A stretch of DNA of 31,827 bases from an uncultured Eggerthella sp. (GCA_900548955.1 URMQ01000006.1:1-31827), one strand, 5' to 3'. Positions 1-8,983 are shown, counted from the first letter of the stretch. The notes: generated by a model not told the origin, from the sequence alone. Program-made: numbers and translations.

Positions 1-1653
1 GCGCAGGACGCCTCGTGTGCGCTGAAAGCGCTCCAATGTGGCCCAATCCTCATAGAGGCGATCGAACACCTCGGGATGTATCGGATAGCATGAGATCATA
101 CGGTCGCGATATTCAAGCTCACGGGAGTCCACAGGAAAGTCCGCCGCATTGTCGCCGTAGAATCTACTGAACGTGTTGCATACTTCATCACGAGCGCTTG
201 TGTCTTTGCAGTTCAGGAACAGTCGGCGACGCACTACCTCGAAGCCTTCAGACGCTCCGACTGGCTTCCAGATGGCTTCCATTCTGCCGAACGTATGCTC
301 GATCTGCTCGAGTGCGCGTTCGCCCGCCTCGCCGCCGATCTCGATATCTGATTCGGGTATGGAGGCGACCACCAGGCTGCGGCGAGAAGCGCGCGCCGCC
401 TCGGTGAGTTCTTGGATGAACGTGATGAAATTGTCGAGCGTACCGGCTGGGAGCCTGTCGGCACCATAGAGCTTCTTTGCATAGGCTACAAGCTCATCCA
501 TCAATACGAGACAGCACCCGCATGCGTCGAACATGCTGGCAAGCGCTTCGGATCCGGGCGAGACGCCCTTCTTGTCAGCATCCTTCACGTAATCGTAGAT
601 CGATGGATCACCGGCAGCCTCAGCCAGCTGGAATGCCATCTGGCCCCAGAGCGTGTTCACCGTAATGCCCGGCATGGTTGCCGGGCGGGTGGCCTTCGCG
701 GGGTTTAGCGCGGTACCCACGAGCACCGCCACGCGGACCTCGGGGATCTGAGCGATTCCGGCCTCCTCCAGCACTGGCTTTAGGCAGGGAATATTCGATG
801 CTCTGTCGCGACTGCGCATCATGTGGTAGAGCGCAAGCATGCTATGGGTCTTGCCGCCGCCGAAAGCGGTCTTGAGCTGGATAACCGGCTCGCCGTCCAG
901 GCCCGCGACGCGTCGGAGAGACTGCACGAGCAGCCCCTTCATACCTTCTGTAACGTATGTGCGGTTAAAGAACTCCACAGGATCGCGGTATTCTAGTTCG
1001 CCCTTGCCGCGCGCGACCTGCGCGAGATCTGCCGCGAACTCGGCGTTCTTGTATCTCCCCTCGACCACGTCCATGTGCGGCTCCATAACGTCTCGCCAGC
1101 TGGGTAGCCCACGCACCGCCTTCGTCTCCTCGAGTGCGTTTTTTCGAGGAGTAGGGACCGTCGCATCGTTGGTGGTCTGAGCAGTAGAACCCTCTGCGCT
1201 GCCATAGCGGGCAGTTCTCAAGAGAGTATTGATGCCTGCTGCGGTGTCGGAATCGATCTGTTCCGCCAAGCGGCTCATGGTGTCAAGCGCCCGATATGTG
1301 TCGGAATCGGATATCCCCGCTGGACCCACGTGTGCCCACTTGTTACGCGTTCCCTTAAGCTCCATCACATAGTTCTTGCAATCCTGCGGAAGCTTCTTGC
1401 GAAAGACCTCTCGCCACTGCACATCCATCAAAAGCAAGCAGAGTGCTACATCAAGGGAATCCGCCAGCTCGGCGAAACCGCCGGACTCCGGCAAATCACG
1501 TTTCTGGTCGTCATAGAGCCGGTCGAGCACGCCGATCTGCCAGAAATCATCGCCGTAAGCCGCGATGAGCTCGCGCATGACATAGGGCGCGAGCGATTCG
1601 AGCAGGAGATTGAACCCTTGCGTGATGAGTTCATGATTGCTTTGCTTTTCCAT
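1..1653 (-). CDS. Swt1-type HEPN/DUF499 ATPase, partial (C-terminus outside window)
   Basis: I translated 551 residues from an ATG at 1653 down to base 1 with no stop, so the protein continues beyond the window. The start is supported by an AGGAA ribosome site just upstream and a 12-bp gap to the preceding methylase gene. Residues 1-110 look like a Swt1-type HEPN domain, with the Rx4H signature RNKWAH at 103-108. The DUF499 P-loop domain follows: Walker A FGGGKTHS at about 264-271 and a Walker B-like LVLMDE at 382-387. DUF499 proteins of this kind are usually around 1,000 residues, so roughly half is seen. Known family members sit beside DUF1156 methylases and helicases in antiviral islands. 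Acting as an ATP-driven defence effector with an RNase-like HEPN part is an inference. Family assignment is confident; biochemical role is not. Confidence 0.88.
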   Translation of the reverse strand, partial: MEKQSNHELITQGFNLLLESLAPYVMRELIAAYGDDFWQIGVLDRLYDDQKRDLPESGGFAELADSLDVALCLLLMDVQWREVFRKKLPQDCKNYVMELKGTRNKWAHVGPAGISDSDTYRALDTMSRLAEQIDSDTAAGINTLLRTARYGSAEGSTAQTTNDATVPTPRKNALEETKAVRGLPSWRDVMEPHMDVVEGRYKNAEFAADLAQVARGKGELEYRDPVEFFNRTYVTEGMKGLLVQSLRRVAGLDGEPVIQLKTAFGGGKTHSMLALYHMMRSRDRASNIPCLKPVLEEAGIAQIPEVRVAVLVGTALNPAKATRPATMPGITVNTLWGQMAFQLAEAAGDPSIYDYVKDADKKGVSPGSEALASMFDACGCCLVLMDELVAYAKKLYGADRLPAGTLDNFITFIQELTEAARASRRSLVVASIPESDIEIGGEAGERALEQIEHTFGRMEAIWKPVGASEGFEVVRRRLFLNCKDTSARDEVCNTFSRFYGDNAADFPVDSRELEYRDRMISCYPIHPEVFDRLYEDWATLERFQRTRGVLR

Positions 1654-1665
1654 ATCGGATTCCTA

Positions 1666-4437
1666 TCAGATGAAGAGCGATTCTTGCACGGGCGTTTCCG
1701 AGGCGAGCTGCGCCGCCCTATCCTGCACCTCTCCCCATGCGGTCACGAGGGAGTTGTACGCGAAGGCCTCCTCCTGCCATTTCTTCTTGTCGGCAATGGT
1801 GAACAGGCGGTAAGCGAGCGCCTTCGCCCGATCGGCACCGCCGCTCATAAGGTCCTTCACAATCTTAGCGCACGCCTCAACGCCACCCGTTTCTAACGCA
1901 TGCGTGAGACCCTGCGTGACGAGCCATGTCATCCTGGAGGTCTCTGCTCTTAGTGGAGGAAGTTCCTCGCGCGTTTTCAGACGCACGATGCCCTTCTCCG
2001 AAAAAAGAGCGTCCTTTCCCGCAATTCCATCGATGGAAGTGTTCTTGGCTCGAGCGAGAACGTCGGCCTCGCCGAATTTGACATCGTTGAAGGCGTACTG
2101 TGTGTAGAGCTCGACGCAGAATCGGCTCTCGCGATCGAGTTCCCCGTCCTGGTCGGAGAAGTACGAGTCGAGCTCCTGGTTGATGATCTGGAGCGCGCTG
2201 CGCACCGTCATGGGTGAGCCGTCCGCCTCGAGCACTTTGGAGTATCGCGAGTACACGCCAATACCCGGCCCGATAGCAGACTGGGCGAGGTCGACCGGCG
2301 CGATGTTGCTGGAGCGCAGCTTGTCGAGCGCCGGAACAAGTTCGCGCTTGAGCGCCATGACGAACTCGCGACGAGTTCCCATAGGCGCGTCTTTGGATCG
2401 CTTACGGCACACAAGAACAATTGACGATGCAAGGGCATTAGTTCCCGAGGCGATCATCCTAGAATCCATTTCTGTTCTTAGAGGCCACGTACCAGTGATA
2501 GCAAATCCCGCCCGGATGATTGCCGAAAGCATGGTCTCCCATCCGGTTGATGCCGTCGATTCGACTTCATTTATCGTCTCTGCTTCACTCTGCTTGAAAG
2601 CATAGTAGATAGTCACAGGAACATCATCGCGAGCGTATAGGTTCACCTGTTCGAATGCTCTGAACATACCCTCTTCGAAGAAGTTCCTCGCGCCCATCTT
2701 GCCACGATTCTCGCGATAGGGCGTAGCAACAAGCTCTTCATGTTTTGGCACTAGCATCGTGCTGAAGAGTGAGGGATAGGTTTCTTTAAGCGATTGTCGC
2801 AGCCATACATAGAAAAAATCAGAGAGATCTGCATAGCCGATGTTGTCATAATATGGCGGATCGGTGGAGACCATTATGCTGCGCATGCCATTGTCGCTCT
2901 GCGCGTCAAACTGTTTTGCTACACCTTGCTTGATTCCATATTTCGGAAGACCATCAAGTGCCTTAATCATTCTCGAAAACAGATTGTCATAGCATCCCGA
3001 AGAGTTACAAAACGGATTGCTTTCTGCGTAATCCCATGTCATGGGTATGGCTTGACGGGCGAACACGTTTCGTAGCTGCACATTACGAGAATGCCAGCTA
3101 CAAATCGACGAATTATGGTTGGCTAATTGATCAACCAAATTAGCCAAATAAACCCCCACCGCCTGGCCATAGGCTCTGGCCCCGGCTCCGCCATCCTCGA
3201 GTCCGATCCCGTCATCGGGAAGTCCGGCGGCGATCGCATCCGCCTCAACCTTCTCCTGCGCCTCTCGCACCAACGAGCTGAACGTCGTCAGAGCCGTCAG
3301 CTGCCGGTTGGTGAAAAGCTTGTGGAACTCGTCCAGTCCGTATACGTTGGTGTTCAGATGACCGGGGTAATACGCAAGCTTGCCCTGCGGATAGTCTTCG
3401 GGCTTTTCAACTTGCGCCGAGGCGAGCTGGACATCGTCTGGGGCAATATACAGTCTTCCCTTTGCTCCTTCGGCAACTGTCGCCATGAGTTTTGACCCCA
3501 TGCGACCCTCGCAAGACTCCGATCGAACGTAATCGAAGGCAATCGGCGCACCGCAATGGATGCACGTGGCGCCTTTTCGATTCACCGTGCCATCGCGATC
3601 GGCCTTGCCGGGCTTCACTTCGAAGCGGATATCACCTTGCTTGCAGATGGGCTCGACATGCCACTCCTTGCCCTTCTTCTTGGAGAGGTCGAACGACCGA
3701 ACGAGGATCGTCTCGTGACCGCAAGCGGGGTTGGGGCATTTCACCGTGCGCGCCCAGATCCATGCTATGACGGTCGCCTCGCCTCCCCCTTGTTCTGCTG
3801 GAACATCGACTCTAGGGTAAAGATGGCCGATACGGTGAAACGCTTCTTCCTTCATCCATGAGCCGTAATACTCGACGTCGGCAGCCAGGCCAGCGTTGCC
3901 GTTGCAGTCCTCGAGGCCTGCGCGCTTGCGTGCCTCGGTGTTCACGGCGGACCTTCCGACAAATCTGGGCGGAATCTCGATCATCGCCTTGTTGATCGTC
4001 ACGGCGACCGGGTTCAGATCCTGCGCGTACGCCTCAAGCCCCAAGCGCTGCGCCTCAAGCGGAATGGCGCCTCCCCCCGCGAAGGGGTCGAGCAAAGGCG
4101 GCAGGCTGTCGCCCATGCTCTTCTTGATCTCGTTCTTCGCCTCTTCCAGTACGCGCGGGTTGTTGGAATTCTCCCACACCACAAGTTCTTCGAGGATTCG
4201 GAACAAGCGCTCGCGCTCCCTTGCCTGTTCCTCCTCGGTAGGATATTCCTCTGGGTGCGACGATGGGTCGTCGACGAGCGAGGACCAGATGACAGCGCGC
4301 GCCGCCGCAAGCGGCCGGCGCGCCCACCATAAGTGCAGCATTGAAGGGTGCCCGTGCCTAATGGACTTCTCGCGCGCCGCCGCTGCGTTGATGGCATCGA
4401 GCGGCAAAGTGACCTCGATGAGCTTCTTCACTCCCAT
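1666..4437 (-). CDS. DUF1156 domain DNA methyltransferase (defence-associated)
   Basis: A 923-residue protein. The first 60 residues match DUF1156 (the stretch LHLWWARRPLAAARAV). An AdoMet motif I, DPFAGGG, begins near residue 117 and a catalytic motif IV, DPPYYDN, near residue 526, as in amino-methyltransferases that modify adenine-N6 or cytosine-N4. A zinc-ribbon-like pair, CPNPACG and CIHCG, lies at about 230-305. Large proteins of this type carry the self-marking activity of helicase/ATPase defence operons. The start overlaps the end of the DUF3883 gene by 10 bp, and the DUF499 gene follows 12 bp later, so these are translationally linked. No frame break is visible. The target sequence cannot be read from here. 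Confidence 0.92.
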   Translation of the reverse strand: MGVKKLIEVTLPLDAINAAAAREKSIRHGHPSMLHLWWARRPLAAARAVIWSSLVDDPSSHPEEYPTEEEQARERERLFRILEELVVWENSNNPRVLEEAKNEIKKSMGDSLPPLLDPFAGGGAIPLEAQRLGLEAYAQDLNPVAVTINKAMIEIPPRFVGRSAVNTEARKRAGLEDCNGNAGLAADVEYYGSWMKEEAFHRIGHLYPRVDVPAEQGGGEATVIAWIWARTVKCPNPACGHETILVRSFDLSKKKGKEWHVEPICKQGDIRFEVKPGKADRDGTVNRKGATCIHCGAPIAFDYVRSESCEGRMGSKLMATVAEGAKGRLYIAPDDVQLASAQVEKPEDYPQGKLAYYPGHLNTNVYGLDEFHKLFTNRQLTALTTFSSLVREAQEKVEADAIAAGLPDDGIGLEDGGAGARAYGQAVGVYLANLVDQLANHNSSICSWHSRNVQLRNVFARQAIPMTWDYAESNPFCNSSGCYDNLFSRMIKALDGLPKYGIKQGVAKQFDAQSDNGMRSIMVSTDPPYYDNIGYADLSDFFYVWLRQSLKETYPSLFSTMLVPKHEELVATPYRENRGKMGARNFFEEGMFRAFEQVNLYARDDVPVTIYYAFKQSEAETINEVESTASTGWETMLSAIIRAGFAITGTWPLRTEMDSRMIASGTNALASSIVLVCRKRSKDAPMGTRREFVMALKRELVPALDKLRSSNIAPVDLAQSAIGPGIGVYSRYSKVLEADGSPMTVRSALQIINQELDSYFSDQDGELDRESRFCVELYTQYAFNDVKFGEADVLARAKNTSIDGIAGKDALFSEKGIVRLKTREELPPLRAETSRMTWLVTQGLTHALETGGVEACAKIVKDLMSGGADRAKALAYRLFTIADKKKWQEEAFAYNSLVTAWGEVQDRAAQLASETPVQESLFI

Positions 4438-5180
4438 GTCTCCTCTTTCTCCAGTATCACATCACCCGTCTCCTTGAGGCGTTCGATGTCGTAGTTCAAG
4501 CTTGCCGCCGAGTAATCCGGCGGGTTCACGAATGGCCGTTTGATGTAGGTAGTGCGCGTGACGAGCCCGTCCACCTCGACGACGGCGAGGATGAACGCCT
4601 CGGGTTTGTTGAGCGCGCAGAGCACCTCGTTATGCGAGACGGTGACCGTCTGCGCGCCGGCGCTGCGGCCTTTCACTTCTATCATGCGCAAAGCCGGACC
4701 TTCTCCACGGATTTCAGGTGGCACAAAGGACTCGATGTCATACCCGCATTTGAGGGAACTGACATCGCGTGGCCCGAAGCCAAGACCGCGCTCGATCGAC
4801 TCTACCGCTCTCATTCCCGCAAGTTCTATGGCGCGGCGGTCTGATGAGGAGAACGCGGGGGGAGCACTTTCGCCGAGCGCGCCGATTGGAATCACGATGG
4901 CGCCGCCCAGAACTCGAGGAGGTGCGGGAGAGATCTGCTTCTCTCGCGCCAGCTGGTCGAGGCGAACCCGCTTGCGCTCTGCGAGTTCCTCCGCGCGCTT
5001 GTTCGCGTTGTACGAGTTGAGCTTTGCGGCTCTCTTTCCCGCTTTCTCCTTCTCCTTGAGCTCCCAAGCCTTGGAGTCCCAGTATCGTATCTCGCTGGTC
5101 AGCCTGTTTTCTACCGCCCTCTCGACCTTCTCGATCTGGGCGATTCGACGAGCACGAACTTCCTCGAGGTGCCTCGGCAC
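4428..5180 (-). CDS. DUF3883 nuclease-like protein, probably the detached C-terminus of the upstream helicase
   Basis: 250 residues if read from the GTG at 5180. Residues 1-100 are a charged, coiled-coil-like region. The C-terminal half is DUF3883, a PD-(D/E)XK-like fold, with GYDIES and RMIEVKGR as the likely metal-site elements. There is no convincing ribosome site before the GTG, and the frame stays open upstream to about 5251, overlapping the helicase end. Read in this frame, the upstream bases give ALSELIDGQDWLKG and then AVDFAIEKIVPRHLEEV. This is the kind of linker I expect inside helicase-DUF3883 single-chain proteins such as DrmD. I therefore infer a former fusion split by a frameshift. 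It may be unexpressed, independently started, or reached by frameshifting. The last 10 bp overlap the methylase start. Confidence 0.75.
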   Translation of the reverse strand: MPRHLEEVRARRIAQIEKVERAVENRLTSEIRYWDSKAWELKEKEKAGKRAAKLNSYNANKRAEELAERKRVRLDQLAREKQISPAPPRVLGGAIVIPIGALGESAPPAFSSSDRRAIELAGMRAVESIERGLGFGPRDVSSLKCGYDIESFVPPEIRGEGPALRMIEVKGRSAGAQTVTVSHNEVLCALNKPEAFILAVVEVDGLVTRTTYIKRPFVNPPDYSAASLNYDIERLKETGDVILEKEETWE

Positions 5181-5262
5181 GATCTTTTCGATCGCGAAAT
5201 CAACGGCGCGCCGCTCGAGATCGCCTTTGAGCCAATCCTGTCCGTCGATCAGTTCTGAGAGG
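5181..5262 (-). other. Frameshift junction between helicase and DUF3883 reading frames
   Basis: On the minus strand the helicase reads PTPEEHAPSQN and stops at 5249. The -1 frame over the same bases reads ARALSELIDG and continues without a stop into the DUF3883 gene. One added base (or two removed) between about 5255 and 5262 would join the two frames. I see no X-XXY-YYZ slippery heptamer here, so a fixed indel or a sequencing error is more likely than programmed frameshifting. Confidence 0.65.
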
Positions 5263-8005
5263 GCGCGTGCTCTTCGGGCGTCGGGGAACGGTAGTCGAGA
5301 TACGGTGCGTAACCGGCATCCGACGCGTTGCCCTTTGCATCGAGCTCCACGAAACGGAAGGCCTTTGATACCACCCGTTTCATGCCGTCGGTTCCGACGG
5401 TTCCGTCCTGAATCGAATCCTCGATATAGAGCAGAAGGCGCGGCTTGGTTCCAGCATCTGCATCATCCACGAACACAGTGCCGCGCTTGAGCATTGGCCC
5501 CATCTGCTCTTCGAGCACGGCGACCGTGGCGTCGAGTAGCGGATGGCCCGGGCATACGAGAGCCGCGGGAATGAGTCCAGGCGCCTCCTTGTCCTTCTTG
5601 TCGAAGCAGATGCGCTCGTACGAGGGCAGCACGCGGTCTGCCGCACCGATCATCATGTCCTTCGATCTCACGGAGAAGGGGACTTCGAGCACCTCGTAAC
5701 GGCCTGGCTCGCGGGCTTCGACCCTTCCGCCGAGCTTCTCCATTGCTGCCTTGAAGAACGCCTCGATGAAATGCGGCTCGAGTTTTCGCGCTTCCATGCG
5801 CTCCATGTCTTCGCGGATTACCGCAACGCGGCTCGCATCCATGATATCCGCGGTGAGCGCGTATTCGTCGAGCAGCTTCCTGATCGCCGAGGTGTCGAGC
5901 GAGCTGTCGACCACCTGATTCAAGCGTGCCCGAACTTCCGGGTCGTCGCCGTAGCGCACTGCCTCGAGAAGAAGGACGCGCAGCGGCTTGTCCTCGAAGG
6001 TGAGCCTTCCGAGGATGTCGAATACCTTCCCGCCCAATGCCGCACGCTCCGCCTCGAGTTTGCGGAACAGGCGCTGGAACACTTCGCCTTCGCGGGTTTC
6101 TACAGCGACAAGGTTCCACAGATGGCACACCTCGGTCTGCCCGATGCGATGGATTCGTCCGAATCGCTGCTCGAGCCGATTGGGATTCCAAGGAAGGTCG
6201 TAGTTGATCATGAGATGGGCGCGCTGCAGGTTTATGCCTTCGCCAGCAGCATCAGTGGCGACCAGGATACGCACGTCGCGGTCCTGTTTGAACATCTCCT
6301 CGGCGCGACGACGCTCGTCGCGGCTCATTCCTCCGCGAATCGTAAGGACCGCTGCGTCGCTTCCGAGAAGGGATCGGATCTTCGACGCAAGGTAGTTGAG
6401 CGTGTCCTTGTGCTCGGTGAAGATGATCAGCTTCTCGCGTCTACCATTGGGACCGAACATATTGGCATCGTCCTGGAGCAGCTTGGAAAGCTCGTCCCAT
6501 TTGCGGTCGTCGCCGCTCATGCGCACGTCGTTCGCTTTCTTCTCCAGGAGGCGCAACGTGCCTATCTCGGCTTCGAGCTCGGCAATGGTCGCGGCAGCGG
6601 AGGCCGTATCGACGACGTCATCCTCCATTCTCTCGAGCTCCTCGGCATCATAATCGTCCTCATCGAAATCGTCGTCCGAAAGGAAGTACTTATCCGTAAA
6701 AGCGAGGGCGGCATTCGTCGCGCCCTTAACCTCTGCGAGCTTCGCTTCCAATCGCTCGCGCCTACGTTTGAGAGATTGGTATATCGCCTCGGGGCTCGAG
6801 GCTAGGCGACGCTGAAGGATGGTAAGAGCAAAGCCAACGCTGTTCCTTCGCTTGCCATCGAGTCGATCGGCGCGATTGAACTCCTCGGTTACGTACTGGG
6901 TCACCGCTTCATACAACCCCGCCTCGGCAGGGGAAAGCTTGTATTCCACGGTGTATGCGAGTCGCTCGGGGAACAGCGGCCGTCCGTCGAATTTGAGAAG
7001 CTCCTCTTTGACCAGGCGGCGCATGACGTCGGAAACGTCCATGTTATCGTCTCTCAAACCAGGAATCACAGCCTGCGATGCGGCTGCCTGGCCGCGTTTT
7101 GAAATCGGGTTCTTCACTCGGTTCGCTCCAGCGAAACGATCCTTGTCGACAAGCGCCATGAAGTAGCGGAAATCCGCAGGCTTGCCGTTATGCGGAGTTG
7201 CGGTGAGCAGTAGCAGGTTCTCAGTAATATCGCCGAGGAGCTGACCTAGGCGATAGCGCTTGGTGTACTTTGCTTCTCCGCCGAAATTGGTGGCGCTCAT
7301 CTTATGGGCTTCATCGCATACGACCAAATCCCATCTGCTCATCTCGAGCTTCTGCTGGATATTGTCGTTGCGAGCCAGTTTGTCCAAACGACCGATGCAA
7401 AAGTCGTTGTCGGCATCTGCGAAAGCGTTTCCTGACGCGGACGCCTCCAGAACGTCGTTCGTGAGGATGCGGAACGTGAGTCCGAATTTACGGTAGAGCT
7501 CATCCTGCCACTGTTCGACGAGGTTGCCAGGAGCGACGATAAGGCAGCGCTTGAGGTCGCCGCGAGCGATCATCTCCTTGATAAGAAGGCCGGTCATGAT
7601 GGTCTTTCCGGCACCGGGATCATCGGCGAGCACGAACCTCAAGGGTAGCTTAGGCAGCATATCCTTGTAGACCGCGGAGATCTGATGCGGTAAAGCCTCT
7701 ATGGACGATGTCCTTACAGCAAGATAGGGGTCAAACAGGTGAGCAAGGCCGATGCGGTAGGCTTCGGAAACGAGGCGAACATCGTCGGCGTCGGCGTCGA
7801 AGCTCCACAAACACGCGTTCTCGATTTCGATTCGGTCAGTATCGAAATCGTAGACCATGGTCTCGTCGAGCACCCCGGAATCGGTCTTATAGGTGACGGT
7901 GAGGACGGACTCGCCATGCCACTCCGTCGCCACAACGGTGACCACCTGATCCCCCGCAATTCCGCGCGCGCGAACGCCTTTGGCTATGTCCGCCAGCCTT
8001 GTCAT
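5249..8005 (-). CDS. SNF2/DEAH-family helicase of defence operon (DrmD-like)
   Basis: 918 residues with a complete superfamily 2 motor. Walker A DDPGAGKT is at about 128-135, the DEAH box at 231-234, motif III TATPHN at about 268, motif V ATDAAGEGINL from about 583, and motif VI QRFGRIHRIGQ from about 613. An acidic insert (SDDDFDEDDYDAEE, about 443-456) separates the two RecA lobes. The ATG at 8005 lies 3 bp after the stop of the small upstream gene, implying translational coupling. The C-terminus ends just before the region where related proteins continue into DUF3883, and that part is found in the next gene in another frame. Role by family knowledge: ATP-dependent DNA translocase that handles unmodified foreign DNA. 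Confidence in the family is high. Confidence 0.92.
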   Translation of the reverse strand: MTRLADIAKGVRARGIAGDQVVTVVATEWHGESVLTVTYKTDSGVLDETMVYDFDTDRIEIENACLWSFDADADDVRLVSEAYRIGLAHLFDPYLAVRTSSIEALPHQISAVYKDMLPKLPLRFVLADDPGAGKTIMTGLLIKEMIARGDLKRCLIVAPGNLVEQWQDELYRKFGLTFRILTNDVLEASASGNAFADADNDFCIGRLDKLARNDNIQQKLEMSRWDLVVCDEAHKMSATNFGGEAKYTKRYRLGQLLGDITENLLLLTATPHNGKPADFRYFMALVDKDRFAGANRVKNPISKRGQAAASQAVIPGLRDDNMDVSDVMRRLVKEELLKFDGRPLFPERLAYTVEYKLSPAEAGLYEAVTQYVTEEFNRADRLDGKRRNSVGFALTILQRRLASSPEAIYQSLKRRRERLEAKLAEVKGATNAALAFTDKYFLSDDDFDEDDYDAEELERMEDDVVDTASAAATIAELEAEIGTLRLLEKKANDVRMSGDDRKWDELSKLLQDDANMFGPNGRREKLIIFTEHKDTLNYLASKIRSLLGSDAAVLTIRGGMSRDERRRAEEMFKQDRDVRILVATDAAGEGINLQRAHLMINYDLPWNPNRLEQRFGRIHRIGQTEVCHLWNLVAVETREGEVFQRLFRKLEAERAALGGKVFDILGRLTFEDKPLRVLLLEAVRYGDDPEVRARLNQVVDSSLDTSAIRKLLDEYALTADIMDASRVAVIREDMERMEARKLEPHFIEAFFKAAMEKLGGRVEAREPGRYEVLEVPFSVRSKDMMIGAADRVLPSYERICFDKKDKEAPGLIPAALVCPGHPLLDATVAVLEEQMGPMLKRGTVFVDDADAGTKPRLLLYIEDSIQDGTVGTDGMKRVVSKAFRFVELDAKGNASDAGYAPYLDYRSPTPEEHAPSQN

Positions 8006-8008
8006 CGT

Positions 8009-8215
8009 CTAATTGCCGCCTTTCGAAAGCTCCTGAATCATGCAATACCTGTCGAACGCAGAGAAGCTGACCCCTCGATTGCGCGCCTCGCCTTGGGCGG
8101 CCTCCTTCAGATTGCGTGGAATGCGGAACGTGATGGCGGTCATGTCGCCGTCGACCAGATATTCACGCTTCTCAGTACCCGAAGCGCCTCCTTCGACTAA
8201 ATCGCTGAACTTCAT
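8009..8215 (-). CDS. Small ribbon-helix-helix-like protein at the head of the defence operon
   Basis: 68 residues. I chose the ATG at 8215 because AAAGGTGA sits at ribosome-site distance; a longer reading from 8338 has no such site. The core ITFRIPRNLKEAAQGEA followed by a second helix (VSFSAFDRYCMIQEL) fits a ribbon-helix-helix DNA-binding fold as in antitoxins and small regulators. It ends 3 bp before the helicase start, so the two are co-translated. It may repress its own operon; a 15-bp palindrome lies 54-68 bp upstream of its start. An accessory subunit of the helicase is the alternative. It is not a canonical Hma or DISARM component that I know of. Confidence 0.7.
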   Translation of the reverse strand: MKFSDLVEGGASGTEKREYLVDGDMTAITFRIPRNLKEAAQGEARNRGVSFSAFDRYCMIQELSKGGN

Positions 8216-8268
8216 GGAGTCACCTTTCGCATGTGATATGCAATACAAACGAATGATACCATCGAACA

Positions 8269-8283
8269 GGCAAAATATTTGCC
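8269..8283. promoter_or_regulatory. 15-bp palindrome upstream of the defence operon (possible operator)
   Basis: GGCAAAATATTTGCC has perfect 6-bp arms around a 3-bp centre and lies 54-68 bp before the start of the ribbon-helix-helix gene. Position and symmetry suit a site for a dimeric repressor, possibly that protein itself. No clear -35/-10 pair could be assigned. Confidence 0.35.
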
Positions 8284-8770
8284 GCGAGCGGCGATTTGCG
8301 AGTCTCGAGAGCACGATATCCCTCGCTCCTTTAGGCATGTAATTGAGTTTGGTAATGAACTGCTGACCTTGTAAAAGATCCCATCGGGATTATTGAAACG
8401 AAACGAAGTCAATCAGCATTGCCTGAAGAGTTGACATCACAGAGAAACGCTAAGATACACGATCCGACTACTGCAGTGAAATCCAACAAGTCTCGAACGG
8501 GTCTCGGTAAATTTCTTCGCACGCAAGGAAAATACGACGGGGTCGCACCTTCCCTAGATAACCAGAATCGCGACCCAAACTTGCGAATACTCTTCAAAAA
8601 AATTAATGCGTACCAAAATACCGACTTTTGCAAAAATTCGTTCTGAATAGCAAATGGAGTCAGGAAATTTTTGATCTACAAGCCAATCATCGCTATACGT
8701 TAGTCTATAGGCCCAAAAGCGGTCAGCGGTGCAACAAAAGTCATTATCCGAAAGCGAGGCGCGTTACTAG

Positions 8771-8802
8771 AACCTACTCGAACCTGTAAGGTCGAGTAGG
8801 TT
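8771..8802. repeat. Strong inverted repeat, unknown role
   Basis: The arms AACCTACTCGA and TCGAGTAGGTT are perfect 11-bp complements around a 10-bp centre that itself contains CCT/AGG, giving a near-continuous stem. On the plus strand TTTTCC follows, so it could end a plus-strand transcript, but no plus-strand gene precedes it. A recombinase or protein-binding site is possible. Confidence 0.5.
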
Positions 8803-8961
8803 TTCCTTGCTGCACTTAAAATCTGCCTCGACACCGATTTGCCCCTTGAGCAACAGTGCCCATTTGCGCTTGCCAGAGGACAAATCTGTTTGCGCCTACT
8901 TAGCTCATTCGGCATCTTAGATTTTATGTTTTCTTCTTCCACAAAATCACTTTAATTAATT

Positions 8962-8983
8962 TTCGACCCCAATTCGACCCCAA
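8962..8983. repeat. Tandem 11-bp direct repeat near tRNA 3' side
   Basis: TTCGACCCCAA occurs twice in immediate succession, followed by TTGG. On the minus strand the same bases read NWGRIGVEN and stop at 8954-8956. This resembles the tail of a protein gene whose body is missing, and might be a remnant of a mobile-element gene. That last point is speculative. Confidence 0.35.

Noticed and set aside
5249..5262. Programmed -1 ribosomal frameshift site
   Set aside because: No slippery heptamer or obvious downstream pseudoknot is visible at the overlap.
5543..6805. 420-aa plus-strand frame
   Set aside because: Antisense shadow of the helicase in G+C-rich DNA.
8409..8646. Open frames on both strands (74-75 aa) in the boundary region
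   Set aside because: Starts are not ATG with a ribosome site and the translations show no recognisable or low-complexity-free protein features.
8771..8802. dif-like XerCD site
   Set aside because: The arms are 11 bp but the centre is 10 bp, not the 6 bp expected, and the arm sequence does not resemble dif.
8700..8942. 80-aa minus-strand frame after the NWGRIGVEN tail
   Set aside because: GTG start without ribosome site and an unconvincing composition; it also crosses the strong hairpin at 8771-8802.
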